DNA of 54,641 nucleotides from an uncultured Oscillibacter sp. (GTDB lineage Bacteria > Bacillota > Clostridia > Oscillospirales > Oscillospiraceae). Below the pieces are notes generated by a model. The model was not told the origin of the DNA and searched no databases. It was given only the letters and a program-made list of their open reading frames with translations. The translations under genes and the position numbers were made by a program. Positions 7,902-15,833 of this stretch are shown here, one piece after another; position 1 is the first letter of the stretch, and every line of letters begins with the position of its first letter. The stretch lies in NCBI GenBank assembly GCA_910588175.1, contig CAJUQQ010000011.1, forward strand, positions 590 through 55,230. The letters are read 5' to 3'.

Positions 7902-8678
7902 ATGACGGACTGCCGCACCCGGTATCCCCTTCTGCTCATCCACGGCCTCAACTGCCGGGACGACTGGATCTTCTCCTACTGGGGGCCCTTGACGGACCTC
8001 CTCCGGGCCCATGGGGCCGCCGTCTACCTCAGCGGCCAGGACGCCTGGGGCGGCGTTCCCGGCAACGCCCGGGCCCTCCTCCGCCGGGGAGAGGAGATTC
8101 TGGCGGAGACCGGAAGCGAAAAGCTGAACCTCATCGCCCACTCCAAGGGCGGGGTGGAGGCCCGGTATCTCCTCTCCACCCTGGGCTTCGCCCCCCGGGC
8201 CGCGTCCCTTACCACCATCTGCACCCCCCACCGGGGCTCGAAGGCGGCGGCGGAATGGCTGGCGCGGGAGCGGGTCTGCCGGATTGCGGGCCGGGGGCTG
8301 GAGGGCTTCTGGCGGGCACGGGGAGACCGGGACCCGGACTTCCCGGCGGCGGTAAGCGCCCTGACCCCGGAGGCCATGGAGCGCTTCAACCGGGAAAACC
8401 CGGACAGCCCCCTGGTGTACTACCAGAGCTGGGGGGCCCGGCTGGACGGGGCGGGCTGGGACCCCATGGACCGGCTCCAGCTCTGGCTGACCAGGGCCGA
8501 CGGTCCCACCGACGGGCTGGTCTCCCCGGAGTCCGCCGTCTGGGGCCGCTGGCGGGGCACGCTGGAGGGCGTGTCCCATCAGGACGGCGTGGGAGGGCGG
8601 CGGCGGAAGCGCCCCGGCTTTGACGCCGGAGAGTTTTACATCCGCCTGGTGCGGGAGCTGGCGGAGATGGGATTTTAA
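7902..8678 (+). CDS. Alpha/beta-hydrolase lipase/esterase
   Basis: A 258-residue hydrolase. The strand YPLLLIHGLN (8-17) carries the HG oxyanion motif. The nucleophile elbow is AHSKGG with Ser81; Asp203 in TDGLVSPESA and His225 in GVSHQDGVG complete a lipase family I-like triad. The elbow has Ala instead of the first Gly of GxSxG. No signal peptide is visible, so it is probably cytoplasmic or acts on intracellular esters. ATG 7902 is preceded by a perfect AAAGGAGG with 6-nt spacing; the open frame upstream to 7698 runs through repeat DNA and is rejected. ispE follows after 10 nt, so they are likely co-transcribed. Confidence 0.85.
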   Translation: MTDCRTRYPLLLIHGLNCRDDWIFSYWGPLTDLLRAHGAAVYLSGQDAWGGVPGNARALLRRGEEILAETGSEKLNLIAHSKGGVEARYLLSTLGFAPRAASLTTICTPHRGSKAAAEWLARERVCRIAGRGLEGFWRARGDRDPDFPAAVSALTPEAMERFNRENPDSPLVYYQSWGARLDGAGWDPMDRLQLWLTRADGPTDGLVSPESAVWGRWRGTLEGVSHQDGVGGRRRKRPGFDAGEFYIRLVRELAEMGF

Positions 8679-8688
8679 GGAGGACTTT

Positions 8689-9555
8689 ATGGAACGATAT
8701 GCGCAGGCCGCCCCGGCGAAGGTCAATCTGGCCCTGGACATCCTGGGCCGCCGCCGGGACGGCTATCACGAGATGCGCATGGTGATGCAGACGGTGAGCC
8801 TCTGGGACACCGTGACCCTGGAGGAGGGGGGGGAGGGCTTCACCCTCTCCGTCCGGGGGATGGACCTCCCCCCGGGAAAGACCCTGGAGCAGCGGGCGGC
8901 GGAGGCCTTTTTCACCGCCATAGGACAGCCAGCGCCGCCCCTCCGGGCGGCGCTGGAGAAGCGGACCCCGGCCTACGCGGGCCTGGGGGGCGGCAGCGCC
9001 GACGTGGCGGCCCTTCTGCGGCTGCTGCGGGAGGGGTACGCCCCGGATATGCCCCGGGAGGCCCTGGAGGCCGTGGGCGGGCAGATCGGCAGCGACATGC
9101 CCTTCTGCGTCCGGGGGGGCACGGCCCTGGCGGAGGGCCGGGGGGATCTGCTGACGGACCTCCCCCCCCTGCCGGACTGCCGCTTTGTGCTCTGCAAGCC
9201 GGACTTCGGCCTGCCCACGGGGCCCATGTTCGCCCGGCTCCGCCTGGACGGGAGCCTTCCCCGCCCGGACGTGGAGGGGATGGTCTCCGCCCTGAGACGG
9301 GGAGACCTGGAAGGGGCGGCCAGCCGCGTGGGCAACGTGTTCGAGTCGGTTCTGGAGCCGCCGGAGCGGCGGGAAATCGAGGGAATCAAGGAGACGCTGC
9401 TCCGCCATGGGGCCCTGGCCGCCGCCATGTCCGGCTCCGGCCCGGCGGTGTTCGGCCTGTTTCCCCCGGAGGCGGAAACCAACCGGGCGCTGGCGGAGCT
9501 CCGGGCCCGCTATACCCAGGTCTTTGAGGCGGAGCCGGTAGGGCGGCTGCTTTAG
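8689..9555 (+). CDS. ispE: 4-diphosphocytidyl-2-C-methyl-D-erythritol kinase
   Basis: A 288-residue GHMP-family kinase that phosphorylates CDP-methylerythritol in the non-mevalonate isoprenoid pathway, using ATP, in the cytoplasm. Diagnostic parts: PAKVNLALDILGRRRDGYHE (9-28) for substrate binding, ATP-loop AGLGGGSADVAALL (97-110), GSDMPFCVRGG (134-144) with the catalytic Asp, and C-terminal SGSGPAVFGLF. The length is standard. AAGGAGG lies 6 nt before the ATG; an upstream in-frame Met at 8620 lies inside the lipase and is rejected. The 3' end overlaps sfsA by 4 bp on the opposite strand. Confidence 0.97.
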   Translation: MERYAQAAPAKVNLALDILGRRRDGYHEMRMVMQTVSLWDTVTLEEGGEGFTLSVRGMDLPPGKTLEQRAAEAFFTAIGQPAPPLRAALEKRTPAYAGLGGGSADVAALLRLLREGYAPDMPREALEAVGGQIGSDMPFCVRGGTALAEGRGDLLTDLPPLPDCRFVLCKPDFGLPTGPMFARLRLDGSLPRPDVEGMVSALRRGDLEGAASRVGNVFESVLEPPERREIEGIKETLLRHGALAAAMSGSGPAVFGLFPPEAETNRALAELRARYTQVFEAEPVGRLL

Positions 9556-10226
9556 AGCAAAACGGCGATCTCACGCCGGAGGGTCAGGCTCTCCGGCGTG
9601 ACGGCGCAGTCCCACGCGCACACCCGGACCCCCGCAGAGGCGGCCTCCCGCAGGGCCGCGCCGAAGGCGGGGTGGGTCTCCTCGTTGGGGGCCACGCTCT
9701 TCATGCCCTCCATCTGCGCCACGAAGAACAGCGCCGCCCCCAGCCCGGCCTCCGCCGCCTTCCGGAGCTCCCGGAGGTGCTTCACCCCCCGCTCCGTGGG
9801 TGCGTCGGGGAAGCGGGCCGCGCCGCCCTCCTCCAGGGTGACCCCCTTGACCTCGATGAGGAACCGGCCCCGGGGCCCCTCCACGCAGAAGTCCAGCCGG
9901 GAATCCCCATAGGCGTACTCCCGCCGGAGCACCGCCCCCTGGGGAAGCCGGGGGATCAACCACTCGGCGAACACCCGGTTGGGGGCCTGGGCGTCCATGT
10001 TGATGAGCAGGTCCCCCTTTTGGACGGCGATGAGGTCATAGGCGGTCTTCCGCCTGGTGTTTCCGCTTTTTTCCAGATACACGGCCGCTCCGGGGACCAG
10101 CAGCTCCCGGCAGCGGCCCGTGTTTTTCACGTGGACGGTCTGCACGCCTCCCTCCGCCTCCACCCGGGCGATGAAGCGGTTGGGCCGGGCGAGAAAGCGG
10201 CCCGGGACCACGGTTTGATACTGCAT
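9552..10226 (-). CDS. sfsA: DNA/RNA nuclease SfsA (sugar fermentation stimulation protein family)
   Basis: A 224-residue protein with the complete SfsA pattern: N-terminal OB-like part with FIARVEAEGG and HVKNTGRCRELL, then the nuclease-like core with DAQAPNRVFAEWL, RLDFCVEG, FLIEVKGVTLEE and FPDAPTERGVKHL, the last holding an E-x-K type site. Family members were named for maltose-gene effects in E. coli and have nuclease-like folds. AAAGGAG sits 6 nt before the ATG at 10226. It is convergent with ispE, and the two stop codons share bases 9553-9554. No shared terminator is seen. Confidence 0.95.
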   Translation of the reverse strand: MQYQTVVPGRFLARPNRFIARVEAEGGVQTVHVKNTGRCRELLVPGAAVYLEKSGNTRRKTAYDLIAVQKGDLLINMDAQAPNRVFAEWLIPRLPQGAVLRREYAYGDSRLDFCVEGPRGRFLIEVKGVTLEEGGAARFPDAPTERGVKHLRELRKAAEAGLGAALFFVAQMEGMKSVAPNEETHPAFGAALREAASAGVRVCAWDCAVTPESLTLRREIAVLL

Positions 10227-10388
10227 AGCGGACTCCTTTCCGGCGGGGCGGGGAAATTTTACCGGTTTCTTAACGGATAAACCCGCTGCTTCCCGCCCCG
10301 GATTCGTAAAATTGTACCATGTTTTATTACTTACGTCCAGCCTCCGGGGACTAGGCAAAAAAGCCCTGATAAAATTTCTCCAAAGTCA

Positions 10389-10417
10389 TTGTTTTTTTCG
10401 GCGGAAGTTGATACAAT
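10389..10417 (+). promoter_or_regulatory. Promoter of the decarboxylase operon
   Basis: -35 TTGTTT (10389-10394), 17-bp spacer, -10 TACAAT (10412-10417), about 30 bp before the gamma subunit start. Confidence 0.65.
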
Positions 10418-10449
10418 AGCCCTGCATCTATATTTATAGGAGGGAGCAT

Positions 10450-10722
10450 ATGCCAGAATATGGAAGTTTATTTGTCTGCCTGATGGGCATGGGCACCGTG
10501 TTCTTCGGGCTCATCTGCCTCATCGTCCTGACGACGGTTATGGGCAAAGTCGTGGGAGGCCGCCCGGCCCCCGCCGTCTCCGCCCCCGTCCCCGCCGCGG
10601 CGGTTTCCGCCGTCCCGGAGGGCAACCGCCAGGAGATCGCCGCCGCCGTCTCCGCCGCCATCGCGGAGGAGCTGGGGACCAGCATCACGGGCATCCGCAT
10701 CGTATCCATGAAAAAACTGTAA
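10450..10722 (+). CDS. Oxaloacetate decarboxylase gamma chain-like subunit (OadG family)
   Basis: A 90-residue protein with one N-terminal membrane helix (about 8-32, LFVCLMGMGTVFFGLICLIV) followed by an Ala/Pro-rich linker and a helical tail AAAVSAAIAEELG. This is the layout of the small gamma/delta subunits that tether the carboxyltransferase and biotin carrier to the Na+-pumping beta subunit. AGGAGGGAG precedes the start. First gene of a four-gene operon. The sequence itself is weakly conserved, so the call rests on architecture plus the three unmistakable partners downstream. Confidence 0.85.
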   Translation: MPEYGSLFVCLMGMGTVFFGLICLIVLTTVMGKVVGGRPAPAVSAPVPAAAVSAVPEGNRQEIAAAVSAAIAEELGTSITGIRIVSMKKL

Positions 10723-10744
10723 GGAACAAGAAGGAGAGAGCATC

Positions 10745-11086
10745 ATGAAAAAGTACAGAGTCACCGTCAACGGCACCGCCTATGAGATTGAACTGGAGGA
10801 GCTGACCGGGGCCGCCCCCGCGCCCGCCGCCGCGGCCCCCGCTCCGGCCCCCGCCGCCGCCGCTCCCGCCGGAGGCGAGCAGGTCACAAGCCCCATGCCC
10901 GGCACCATCCTGGACGTGAAGGTCAGCCAGGGCGCTTCCGTGAAGAAGGGCGACGTGCTGATGATTTTGGAGGCCATGAAGATGGAAAACGAAATCATGT
11001 GCCCCTGCGACGGCAAGGTGGCCTCCATCAACGCCGCCAAGGGCGCGGCGGTGGAGTCCGGCACGCTGCTGTGCGTCATCCAGTAA
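10745..11086 (+). CDS. Biotin carboxyl carrier protein of the Na+-pumping decarboxylase
   Basis: A 113-residue biotin carrier. Residues 1-20 form a small N-terminal segment, 22-43 an Ala/Pro-rich flexible linker, and 46-113 the biotinyl domain with PMPGTILDVKV and the attachment motif EAMKMEN (biotin on Lys79). It carries carboxyl groups from the alpha subunit, at the cytoplasmic face, to the membrane beta subunit for decarboxylation. In many Oad systems this domain is fused to the alpha subunit; here it is a separate gene, as in methylmalonyl-CoA and glutaconyl-CoA decarboxylases. Spacing of 22 nt to the gamma gene indicates an operon. Confidence 0.95.
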   Translation: MKKYRVTVNGTAYEIELEELTGAAPAPAAAAPAPAPAAAAPAGGEQVTSPMPGTILDVKVSQGASVKKGDVLMILEAMKMENEIMCPCDGKVASINAAKGAAVESGTLLCVIQ

Positions 11087-11104
11087 GGCGCTGGAGGGAC
11101 TGGA

Positions 11105-12385
11105 ATGGAAGCTATACTGGATTTTGTAAACAGCTCGGGATTCGCGCTGTTTGCCCAGGGGGACAACTGGAAGTGCCTGGTGATGCTCCTCATCGCGTGC
11201 GGCCTTCTCTACCTGGGTATCGTCAAGAAGTTTGAGCCCCTGCTGCTGGTGCCCATCGCCTTCGGCATGCTCATCACCAACCTCCCCGGCGCGGAGATGT
11301 ACCATGAGATCTTCTTCGCCGGAGGGCACATCCACTGGGACCTCATCGGCGGCGCGGAAGTCACCCAGGCGTTCATCAATGAGCTGGCCGCCGTGGGCGT
11401 GTCCGACGCCGTGCTGGCCACCGCGCCGGTAGGCGCGTCCATCACGGTGGGCCTCATCGACATTCTGTACCTGGGCGTGAAGCTGGGCATCTACCCCTGC
11501 CTCATCTTCATGGGCGTGGGCGCTATGACCGACTTCGGCCCCCTGATCGCCAACCCCAAGAGCCTGCTTCTGGGCGCGGCCGCCCAGCTGGGCATCTTCA
11601 TGACCTTCGTGGGCTGCCGCCTTGCGGGCGCGCTCACCAATCCCCCTCTGTTCACCTCCGCCCAGGCCGGTTCCATCGGCATCATCGGCGGAGCGGACGG
11701 CCCCACGGCCATCTACGGCGCGACGAAGCTGGCCCCGGAGCTGCTGGGTCCCATCGCCGTGGCGGCGTACAGCTACATGGCCCTGGTGCCGGTGATTCAG
11801 CCCCCCATTATGCGGCTTCTGACCACTGAGGCGGAGCGGAAGATCGTTATGAAGCCCCTGCGGCAGGTCTCCAAGACCGAGAAGATCATCTTCCCCATCA
11901 TGGTCGCCGTGTTCGTGGCCCTGCTGGTGCCCTCCGCCGCTCCCCTGATTGCCTGCCTGATGCTGGGCAACCTCTTCAAGGAGTGCGGCGCGGTGGAGCG
12001 CCTGAGCAAGACCGCCCAGAACGAGCTCATCAACATCGTCACCATCTTCCTGGGCATCTCCGTGGGCGCTACCGCCACGGGCCGGACCTTCCTGAGCCTC
12101 CAGACCATCGCCATCATGCTGATGGGCATCGTGGCCTTCGGCTTCGGCACCGCCGGCGGCGTGGTTCTGGCCAAGATCATGAACCTGTTCCTGAAAGAGA
12201 AGATCAATCCCCTCATCGGCTCCGCCGGCGTGTCCGCCGTGCCCATGGCCGCCCGGGTCTCCCAGGTGGAGGGCCAGAAGGCCAACCCCAGCAACTTCCT
12301 CTTGATGCACGCCATGGGCCCCAACGTGGCCGGCGTCATCGGCTCCGCCATCGCCGCGGGCGTGATGATCTCCCTGTTCGGCTGA
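11105..12385 (+). CDS. Sodium ion-translocating decarboxylase beta subunit
   Basis: A 426-residue integral membrane protein of the OadB/GcdB/MmdB family. It decarboxylates carboxybiotin and exports Na+, conserving the free energy as a sodium gradient. Family blocks are clear: FEPLLLVPIAFGMLITNLPG, GVKLGIYPCLIFMGVGAMTDFGPL, GSIGIIGGADGPTAIY (including the conserved GGADGPT with its Na+-binding Asp), and KINPLIGSAGVSAVPMAARV. About nine to eleven hydrophobic segments. It follows the carrier by 18 nt. A 141-bp gap with a strong hairpin separates it from the alpha gene. Confidence 0.97.
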   Translation: MEAILDFVNSSGFALFAQGDNWKCLVMLLIACGLLYLGIVKKFEPLLLVPIAFGMLITNLPGAEMYHEIFFAGGHIHWDLIGGAEVTQAFINELAAVGVSDAVLATAPVGASITVGLIDILYLGVKLGIYPCLIFMGVGAMTDFGPLIANPKSLLLGAAAQLGIFMTFVGCRLAGALTNPPLFTSAQAGSIGIIGGADGPTAIYGATKLAPELLGPIAVAAYSYMALVPVIQPPIMRLLTTEAERKIVMKPLRQVSKTEKIIFPIMVAVFVALLVPSAAPLIACLMLGNLFKECGAVERLSKTAQNELINIVTIFLGISVGATATGRTFLSLQTIAIMLMGIVAFGFGTAGGVVLAKIMNLFLKEKINPLIGSAGVSAVPMAARVSQVEGQKANPSNFLLMHAMGPNVAGVIGSAIAAGVMISLFG

Positions 12386-12458
12386 CGTCCAAACAAACTG
12401 CACTGCGCGAATCCCGCCCTTCGGGCAGGCTTCGCTCCGTTCCATTTGTTTCTCCTCT

Positions 12459-12493
12459 CCCCACCGCAACCGCTCCGCTGGGTTGCGGCGGGG
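12459..12493 (+). repeat. Family D hairpin inside the decarboxylase operon
   Basis: Arms CCCCACCGCAAC / GTTGCGGCGGGG between the beta and alpha genes. Outer arms match the hairpins at 1-259, including the internal A-C mismatch, but the inner stem is GCAAC/GTTGC instead of AAAATC/GATTTT. It is not followed by a T-run, so it is more likely an RNA processing or stability element, or a repeat, than a terminator. Confidence 0.6.
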
Positions 12494-12526
12494 ACCCCCA
12501 TTTGATTCTTTCATAGGAGGCAATCT

Positions 12527-13981
12527 ATGTCTATGGAATTTTTGTCTAAGAAGCCCCTGTATATCACCGACACCATCCTCCGGGACGCACACCAGTCCCA
12601 GGCGGCCACCCGGATGCGGGTGGAGGACATGCTGCCCGCCTGTGAGGTGCTGGACTCCATCGGCTACTGGTCTTTGGAGTGCTGGGGCGGCGCGACCTTC
12701 GACTCGTGCATGCGCTTTCTTAACGAGGACCCCTGGGAGCGTCTGCGGAAGCTCCGCAAGGCCCTGCCCAACACGAAGCTCCAGATGCTCTTCCGGGGCC
12801 AGAACATCCTGGGCTACAAGCACTACGCCGACGACGTGGTGGACGCCTTCTGCCGCAAGTCCATTGAAAACGGCATCGACATCATCCGGATTTTCGACGC
12901 GCTGAACGACGTGCGGAACCTGGAACAGGCCATCAAGTCCACCAAGAAATACGGCGGCATGGTGGAGGCCACCCTCAGCTACACCATCTCCCCCATTCAC
13001 AACGAGGAGTACTTCGTCAAGCTGGCCCTGGAGCTGGAGCAGATGGGCGCGGACGTGATCTGCGTCAAGGACATGGCGAACCTGCTTTTGCCCATGGACG
13101 CCTACTCCCTGGTGAAGAAGCTGAAGGAGACCGTGAAAATCCCCATCCACCTCCACACCCACAACACCACCGGCACCGGCGACATGGTCTATCTCATGGC
13201 GGCCTATGCCGGAGTGGACATTGTGGACACGGCCCTGAGCCCCCTGGCCAACGGCACGGCCCAGCCCGCCACGGAGTCTCTGGTGGCCACCCTCCAGGGC
13301 ACCGTCCGGGACACCAAGCTGGACCTGAACAAGATGAGCGAGGCCGCCGCCCACTTCCGCAAGGTCGCCCAGAAGCTCAAGGAGCAGGGCAGCCTGGACC
13401 CCAAGGTGCTGAACGTGGACACCAACACCCTCCTCTATCAGGTGCCCGGCGGCATGCTCTCCAACCTGATTTCTCAGCTGAAGCAGGCGAACAAGGAGGA
13501 GAAGTACTACGACGTGCTGGCGGAGATTCCCCGGGTCCGCAAGGACTTCGGCTATCCCCCGCTGGTCACCCCCACCAGCCAGATCGTAGGCACCCAGGCC
13601 GTCATGAACGTGGTGGTGGGCAAGTACAAGACGTTCCCCAAGGAGTCCAAGGGCCTCCTCCGGGGCGAGTACGGCCAGGTTCCCGGCGAGGTCAACGAGG
13701 AGGTCCGGGCCCTGGCGGGCATCAAGCCCGAGGACGTGATCACCTGCCGTCCGGCGGACCAGCTCCAGCCGGAGGTGGAGAAGTACCGGGAGGAGTTCAA
13801 GGACATCGCCAAGAGCGACGAGGACGTGCTGTCCCTGGCCCTGTTCCCCCAGGTGGCCCCCAAGTTCCTGGCATGGCGGGACGGGCCCCATGACGAGCCC
13901 GCCGCCGCGCCCGCGGCTCCGAAGGCCGCCCCGGCGGACCCCAACGCCGTGCGGGAGCTGTTTGTGGAATTCAAAGGCTAA
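12527..13981 (+). CDS. Oxaloacetate decarboxylase alpha subunit (carboxyltransferase), lacking a biotin domain
   Basis: A 484-residue carboxyltransferase that moves CO2 from oxaloacetate to biotin, yielding pyruvate. The TIM-barrel signature ITDTILRDAHQSQAATRMR (13-31) and WGGATFD mark the OadA/pyruvate carboxylase subunit B family. Lys181 in VICVKDMANLL is the probable carbamylated metal-bridging lysine, and His210 and His212 in HLHTHN are metal ligands. The C-terminus ends in an Ala/Pro linker (about 459-473) and a short tail; the biotinyl domain is absent, consistent with the separate carrier. AGGAGG is 8 nt upstream; a second Met (codon 3) is possible. Confidence 0.96.
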   Translation: MSMEFLSKKPLYITDTILRDAHQSQAATRMRVEDMLPACEVLDSIGYWSLECWGGATFDSCMRFLNEDPWERLRKLRKALPNTKLQMLFRGQNILGYKHYADDVVDAFCRKSIENGIDIIRIFDALNDVRNLEQAIKSTKKYGGMVEATLSYTISPIHNEEYFVKLALELEQMGADVICVKDMANLLLPMDAYSLVKKLKETVKIPIHLHTHNTTGTGDMVYLMAAYAGVDIVDTALSPLANGTAQPATESLVATLQGTVRDTKLDLNKMSEAAAHFRKVAQKLKEQGSLDPKVLNVDTNTLLYQVPGGMLSNLISQLKQANKEEKYYDVLAEIPRVRKDFGYPPLVTPTSQIVGTQAVMNVVVGKYKTFPKESKGLLRGEYGQVPGEVNEEVRALAGIKPEDVITCRPADQLQPEVEKYREEFKDIAKSDEDVLSLALFPQVAPKFLAWRDGPHDEPAAAPAAPKAAPADPNAVRELFVEFKG

Positions 13982-14075
13982 ACCTTTTTCTTGAAAGAAA
14001 AAGGTTCCCAAAAAGAACTTTATCCCGCTCTGGCTGTCTGGTGATTATCCAGGCCGGAGCGACGACGACGGAGAG
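13981..14075. repeat. Family C repeat, copy 2
   Basis: Hairpin CCTTTTTCTTGAAAGAAAAAGG directly after the alpha subunit stop, then a tail resembling 5430-5500 (ccaaaaagaactttatcccgctctgg). Probably contains the operon terminator. Confidence 0.5.
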
Positions 14076-14088
14076 TTGCTGAAATGAA

Positions 14089-14120
14089 AAGAGGACGGTA
14101 TCGTGAGATGCCGTCCTCTT
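14089..14120. terminator. Hairpin with AAGAGGACGG / CCGTCCTCTT arms
   Basis: Arms at 14089-14098 and 14111-14120 with a TATC...GATG inner part. The same arm sequence recurs in the terminator at 14282-14312. Likely part of the 3' end of the decarboxylase operon. Confidence 0.55.
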
Positions 14121-14141
14121 AGCTTGTCAAAAAAGTGCCCT

Positions 14142-14284
14142 CTGAAAGAGGCCGGAAAGGAAAAGAGCTACGAGAGAAACCCATCAGGGGTTTCTCCCGT
14201 TTTCAATCAGAAGTTTTTCGGACCTTTTTAAAGGTCTGAAAAACTTGCTCAGGCTGTCGAAAAGACATGTTCGACAGCCTGGGA
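14142..14284. repeat. Structured interspersed repeat family A, copy 4
   Basis: Contains CGAGAGAAACCC / GGGTTTCTCCCG, the block TTTTCAATCAGAAG, middle hairpin CGGACCTTT / AAAGGTCTG, and 3' hairpin CAGGCTGTCGAA / TTCGACAGCCTG. In the last, the G-C pair of copies 1 and 5 is replaced by T-A. It lies between two converging genes, oxaloacetate decarboxylase alpha and the gene ending at 14311. Confidence 0.85.
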
Positions 14285-14312
14285 CGGTATCTTTCGATAC
14301 CGTCCTCTTTTT
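14282..14312 (+). terminator. Rho-independent terminator
   Basis: GGACGGTATC / GATACCGTCC with a TTTC loop followed by TCTTTTT on the plus strand. Its end touches the stop codon of the minus-strand gene. Confidence 0.75.
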
Positions 14313-15066
14313 ACGGATAGGAATGCAGTTCATAATTGTCGATGGACAGCTCCAGGGTATCCAGCACGCCGCCCGCCTCATCGTACAGCGTCACCTTGAC
14401 CGGCAGGTCCCCGTGGAGTATGCCCCGGACTCCGTCGGGGGCCCCCTTTGGATACACGCTGTACCAGTTGTACGCCGCCGCCTCCAGGCCGGTGTAGGGG
14501 CCCCAGGCGCCCCAGGAACCCATGCCCCCCGTTCCTTCCCGGTAGCGGAAGGCGAACAGGGCGTCGCCGTCCTTCTCCCCCTCATAGACGAAGGTCTTTT
14601 TGTCCCTGACCACCAGCTCGTACTCCTCGGTTTCCGGGTCGTACATCCGGGTGGTCCGCTGGGCCGTCACCTCCACGGAGGCGGAGGCCGCCTCCCCGAA
14701 ATCCCCGGCCACGTACAGCGTCCCGTTCAGGCCCAGGCACAGGGCGCTGCGGCTCATTTTCAGGTTCCGCCGGTACTCCGGCCGGACCTCCAGGCCGTGG
14801 CGGGTAAAGTCCGTGCTGACGTAGGTGTCCCCCGTCCGGGCGATCAGATAGGTGACGCGGTGGGGGAGAAAATCGTCGCTGTACCGCCAGGAGTCCCGTA
14901 CCACCAGCACCGGCTCCAGGTCCGAGAGGAGGTACCGCCGCTCCACCCGGTCCAGCATCCCCCGGACCGTGTAGGGGGGAAAGCCCAGCATGGCGTACAC
15001 CAGGGCGGCCAGCAGGATGCACAGCAGCGCGTTTCGGAGGGTCTTTTGTCCCCGTGTCAGCCTCAT
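14311..15066 (-). CDS. Predicted membrane-anchored protein of the PadR operon
   Basis: A 251-residue protein I cannot place in a named family. One strong membrane helix near the N-terminus (about 13-32, LRNALLCILLAALVYAMLGF) follows a basic start MRLTRGQK, so the remaining ~215 residues should lie outside the cell. The ectodomain is rich in short beta-strand-like segments and Tyr/Trp, with a GGMGSWGAWGPYTG stretch. Its ATG overlaps the stop of the upstream permease-prefix gene by 4 nt, and both sit behind padR, so it is probably regulated by PadR and works with the preceding protein at the envelope. Confidence 0.75.
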   Translation of the reverse strand: MRLTRGQKTLRNALLCILLAALVYAMLGFPPYTVRGMLDRVERRYLLSDLEPVLVVRDSWRYSDDFLPHRVTYLIARTGDTYVSTDFTRHGLEVRPEYRRNLKMSRSALCLGLNGTLYVAGDFGEAASASVEVTAQRTTRMYDPETEEYELVVRDKKTFVYEGEKDGDALFAFRYREGTGGMGSWGAWGPYTGLEAAAYNWYSVYPKGAPDGVRGILHGDLPVKVTLYDEAGGVLDTLELSIDNYELHSYP

Positions 15067-15821
15067 GACTCCGCCTCCCATTCCACCCGCAGGGCCCAGT
15101 CCTGGCCGGAGAGGGGATAGGACACCTCCGCCCACCGGGGCGGCCCGTCCAGCACCAGCTCCACCGTCTGGCTGTGGCGGGTCCAGCCGGTGCGGGTAAC
15201 GCCGGTGTTCCGCCAATAGCGGCTGGCCGCCGCGGTCCGGGTGAGGGGGTCCGTCTCCTGGACGGACAGCTCCCCATGCTCGTCCCGATAGGTGAAGAAC
15301 CAGTTTTTGATGCCGTAGTAGGGGTCTGTCCCCAGGGGGTCCCGCATTTGGAGCCACAGCCGGATTTCCGCCCGCGTCCTGCCGCCGGGCTCCTGGGTCA
15401 CGTCTCCTGGCGCGGCGTAAAGGGTGCCGTGCTCCAGCTCCACCCTGGCCGCCGGGGCGGGGGGCTCCTCCCAGGTGAGCTCGGCTATAGTGCGCTCCAC
15501 TAAGGAATCCAGGCCGGCGGTCCAAAGCAGCGTCACCAGGGCCAGGACGGTCAGAGCCAGCGCCAGAGCCCGGCTCGCCTCCCACAGCCAGCCCAGCCAG
15601 GGCTTATGTACGTTATCCAGGGCCCGGCCCACCTCCTGGGCGTTCCCCATGGCCTCCAGGGCCCGCTCCTCCGCCAGCGCCGGGTCCCGCCCCAGGCGGA
15701 GGAGGTCCCTGACGTGGTCCTCGTAGTGGACCCGGAGCTCCCGGGCGATGCCCTTCCGGTCCGGCTGGAAGCGGACCTGCTCGCACACGGCGTCCACCCA
15801 GATTTGAAACGCGTCTCTCAT
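15063..15821 (-). CDS. Permease prefix domain 1-like membrane protein
   Basis: A 252-residue protein. Residues 1-70 match the permease-prefix type helical domain often found before ABC permeases or next to padR genes: FQIWVDAVCEQV, then ELRVHYEDHVRDLL and ALEAMGNAQEVGRALD. A single membrane helix follows (about 80-103), then an extracytoplasmic region of ~145 residues ending near WALRVEWEAES. Placed between padR (12-nt gap) and the next envelope gene (4-nt overlap), it is part of a three-gene padR operon. The N-terminal domain call is good; the role of the outer part is unknown. Confidence 0.78.
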   Translation of the reverse strand: MRDAFQIWVDAVCEQVRFQPDRKGIARELRVHYEDHVRDLLRLGRDPALAEERALEAMGNAQEVGRALDNVHKPWLGWLWEASRALALALTVLALVTLLWTAGLDSLVERTIAELTWEEPPAPAARVELEHGTLYAAPGDVTQEPGGRTRAEIRLWLQMRDPLGTDPYYGIKNWFFTYRDEHGELSVQETDPLTRTAAASRYWRNTGVTRTGWTRHSQTVELVLDGPPRWAEVSYPLSGQDWALRVEWEAES

Positions 15822-15833
15822 GATTCCGCCCCC

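Noticed and set aside
10685..14011. Minus-strand open frame of 1,108 codons opposite the decarboxylase operon
   Set aside because: Antisense shadow of biotin carrier, beta and alpha subunits, all of which have intact family motifs and ribosome sites.
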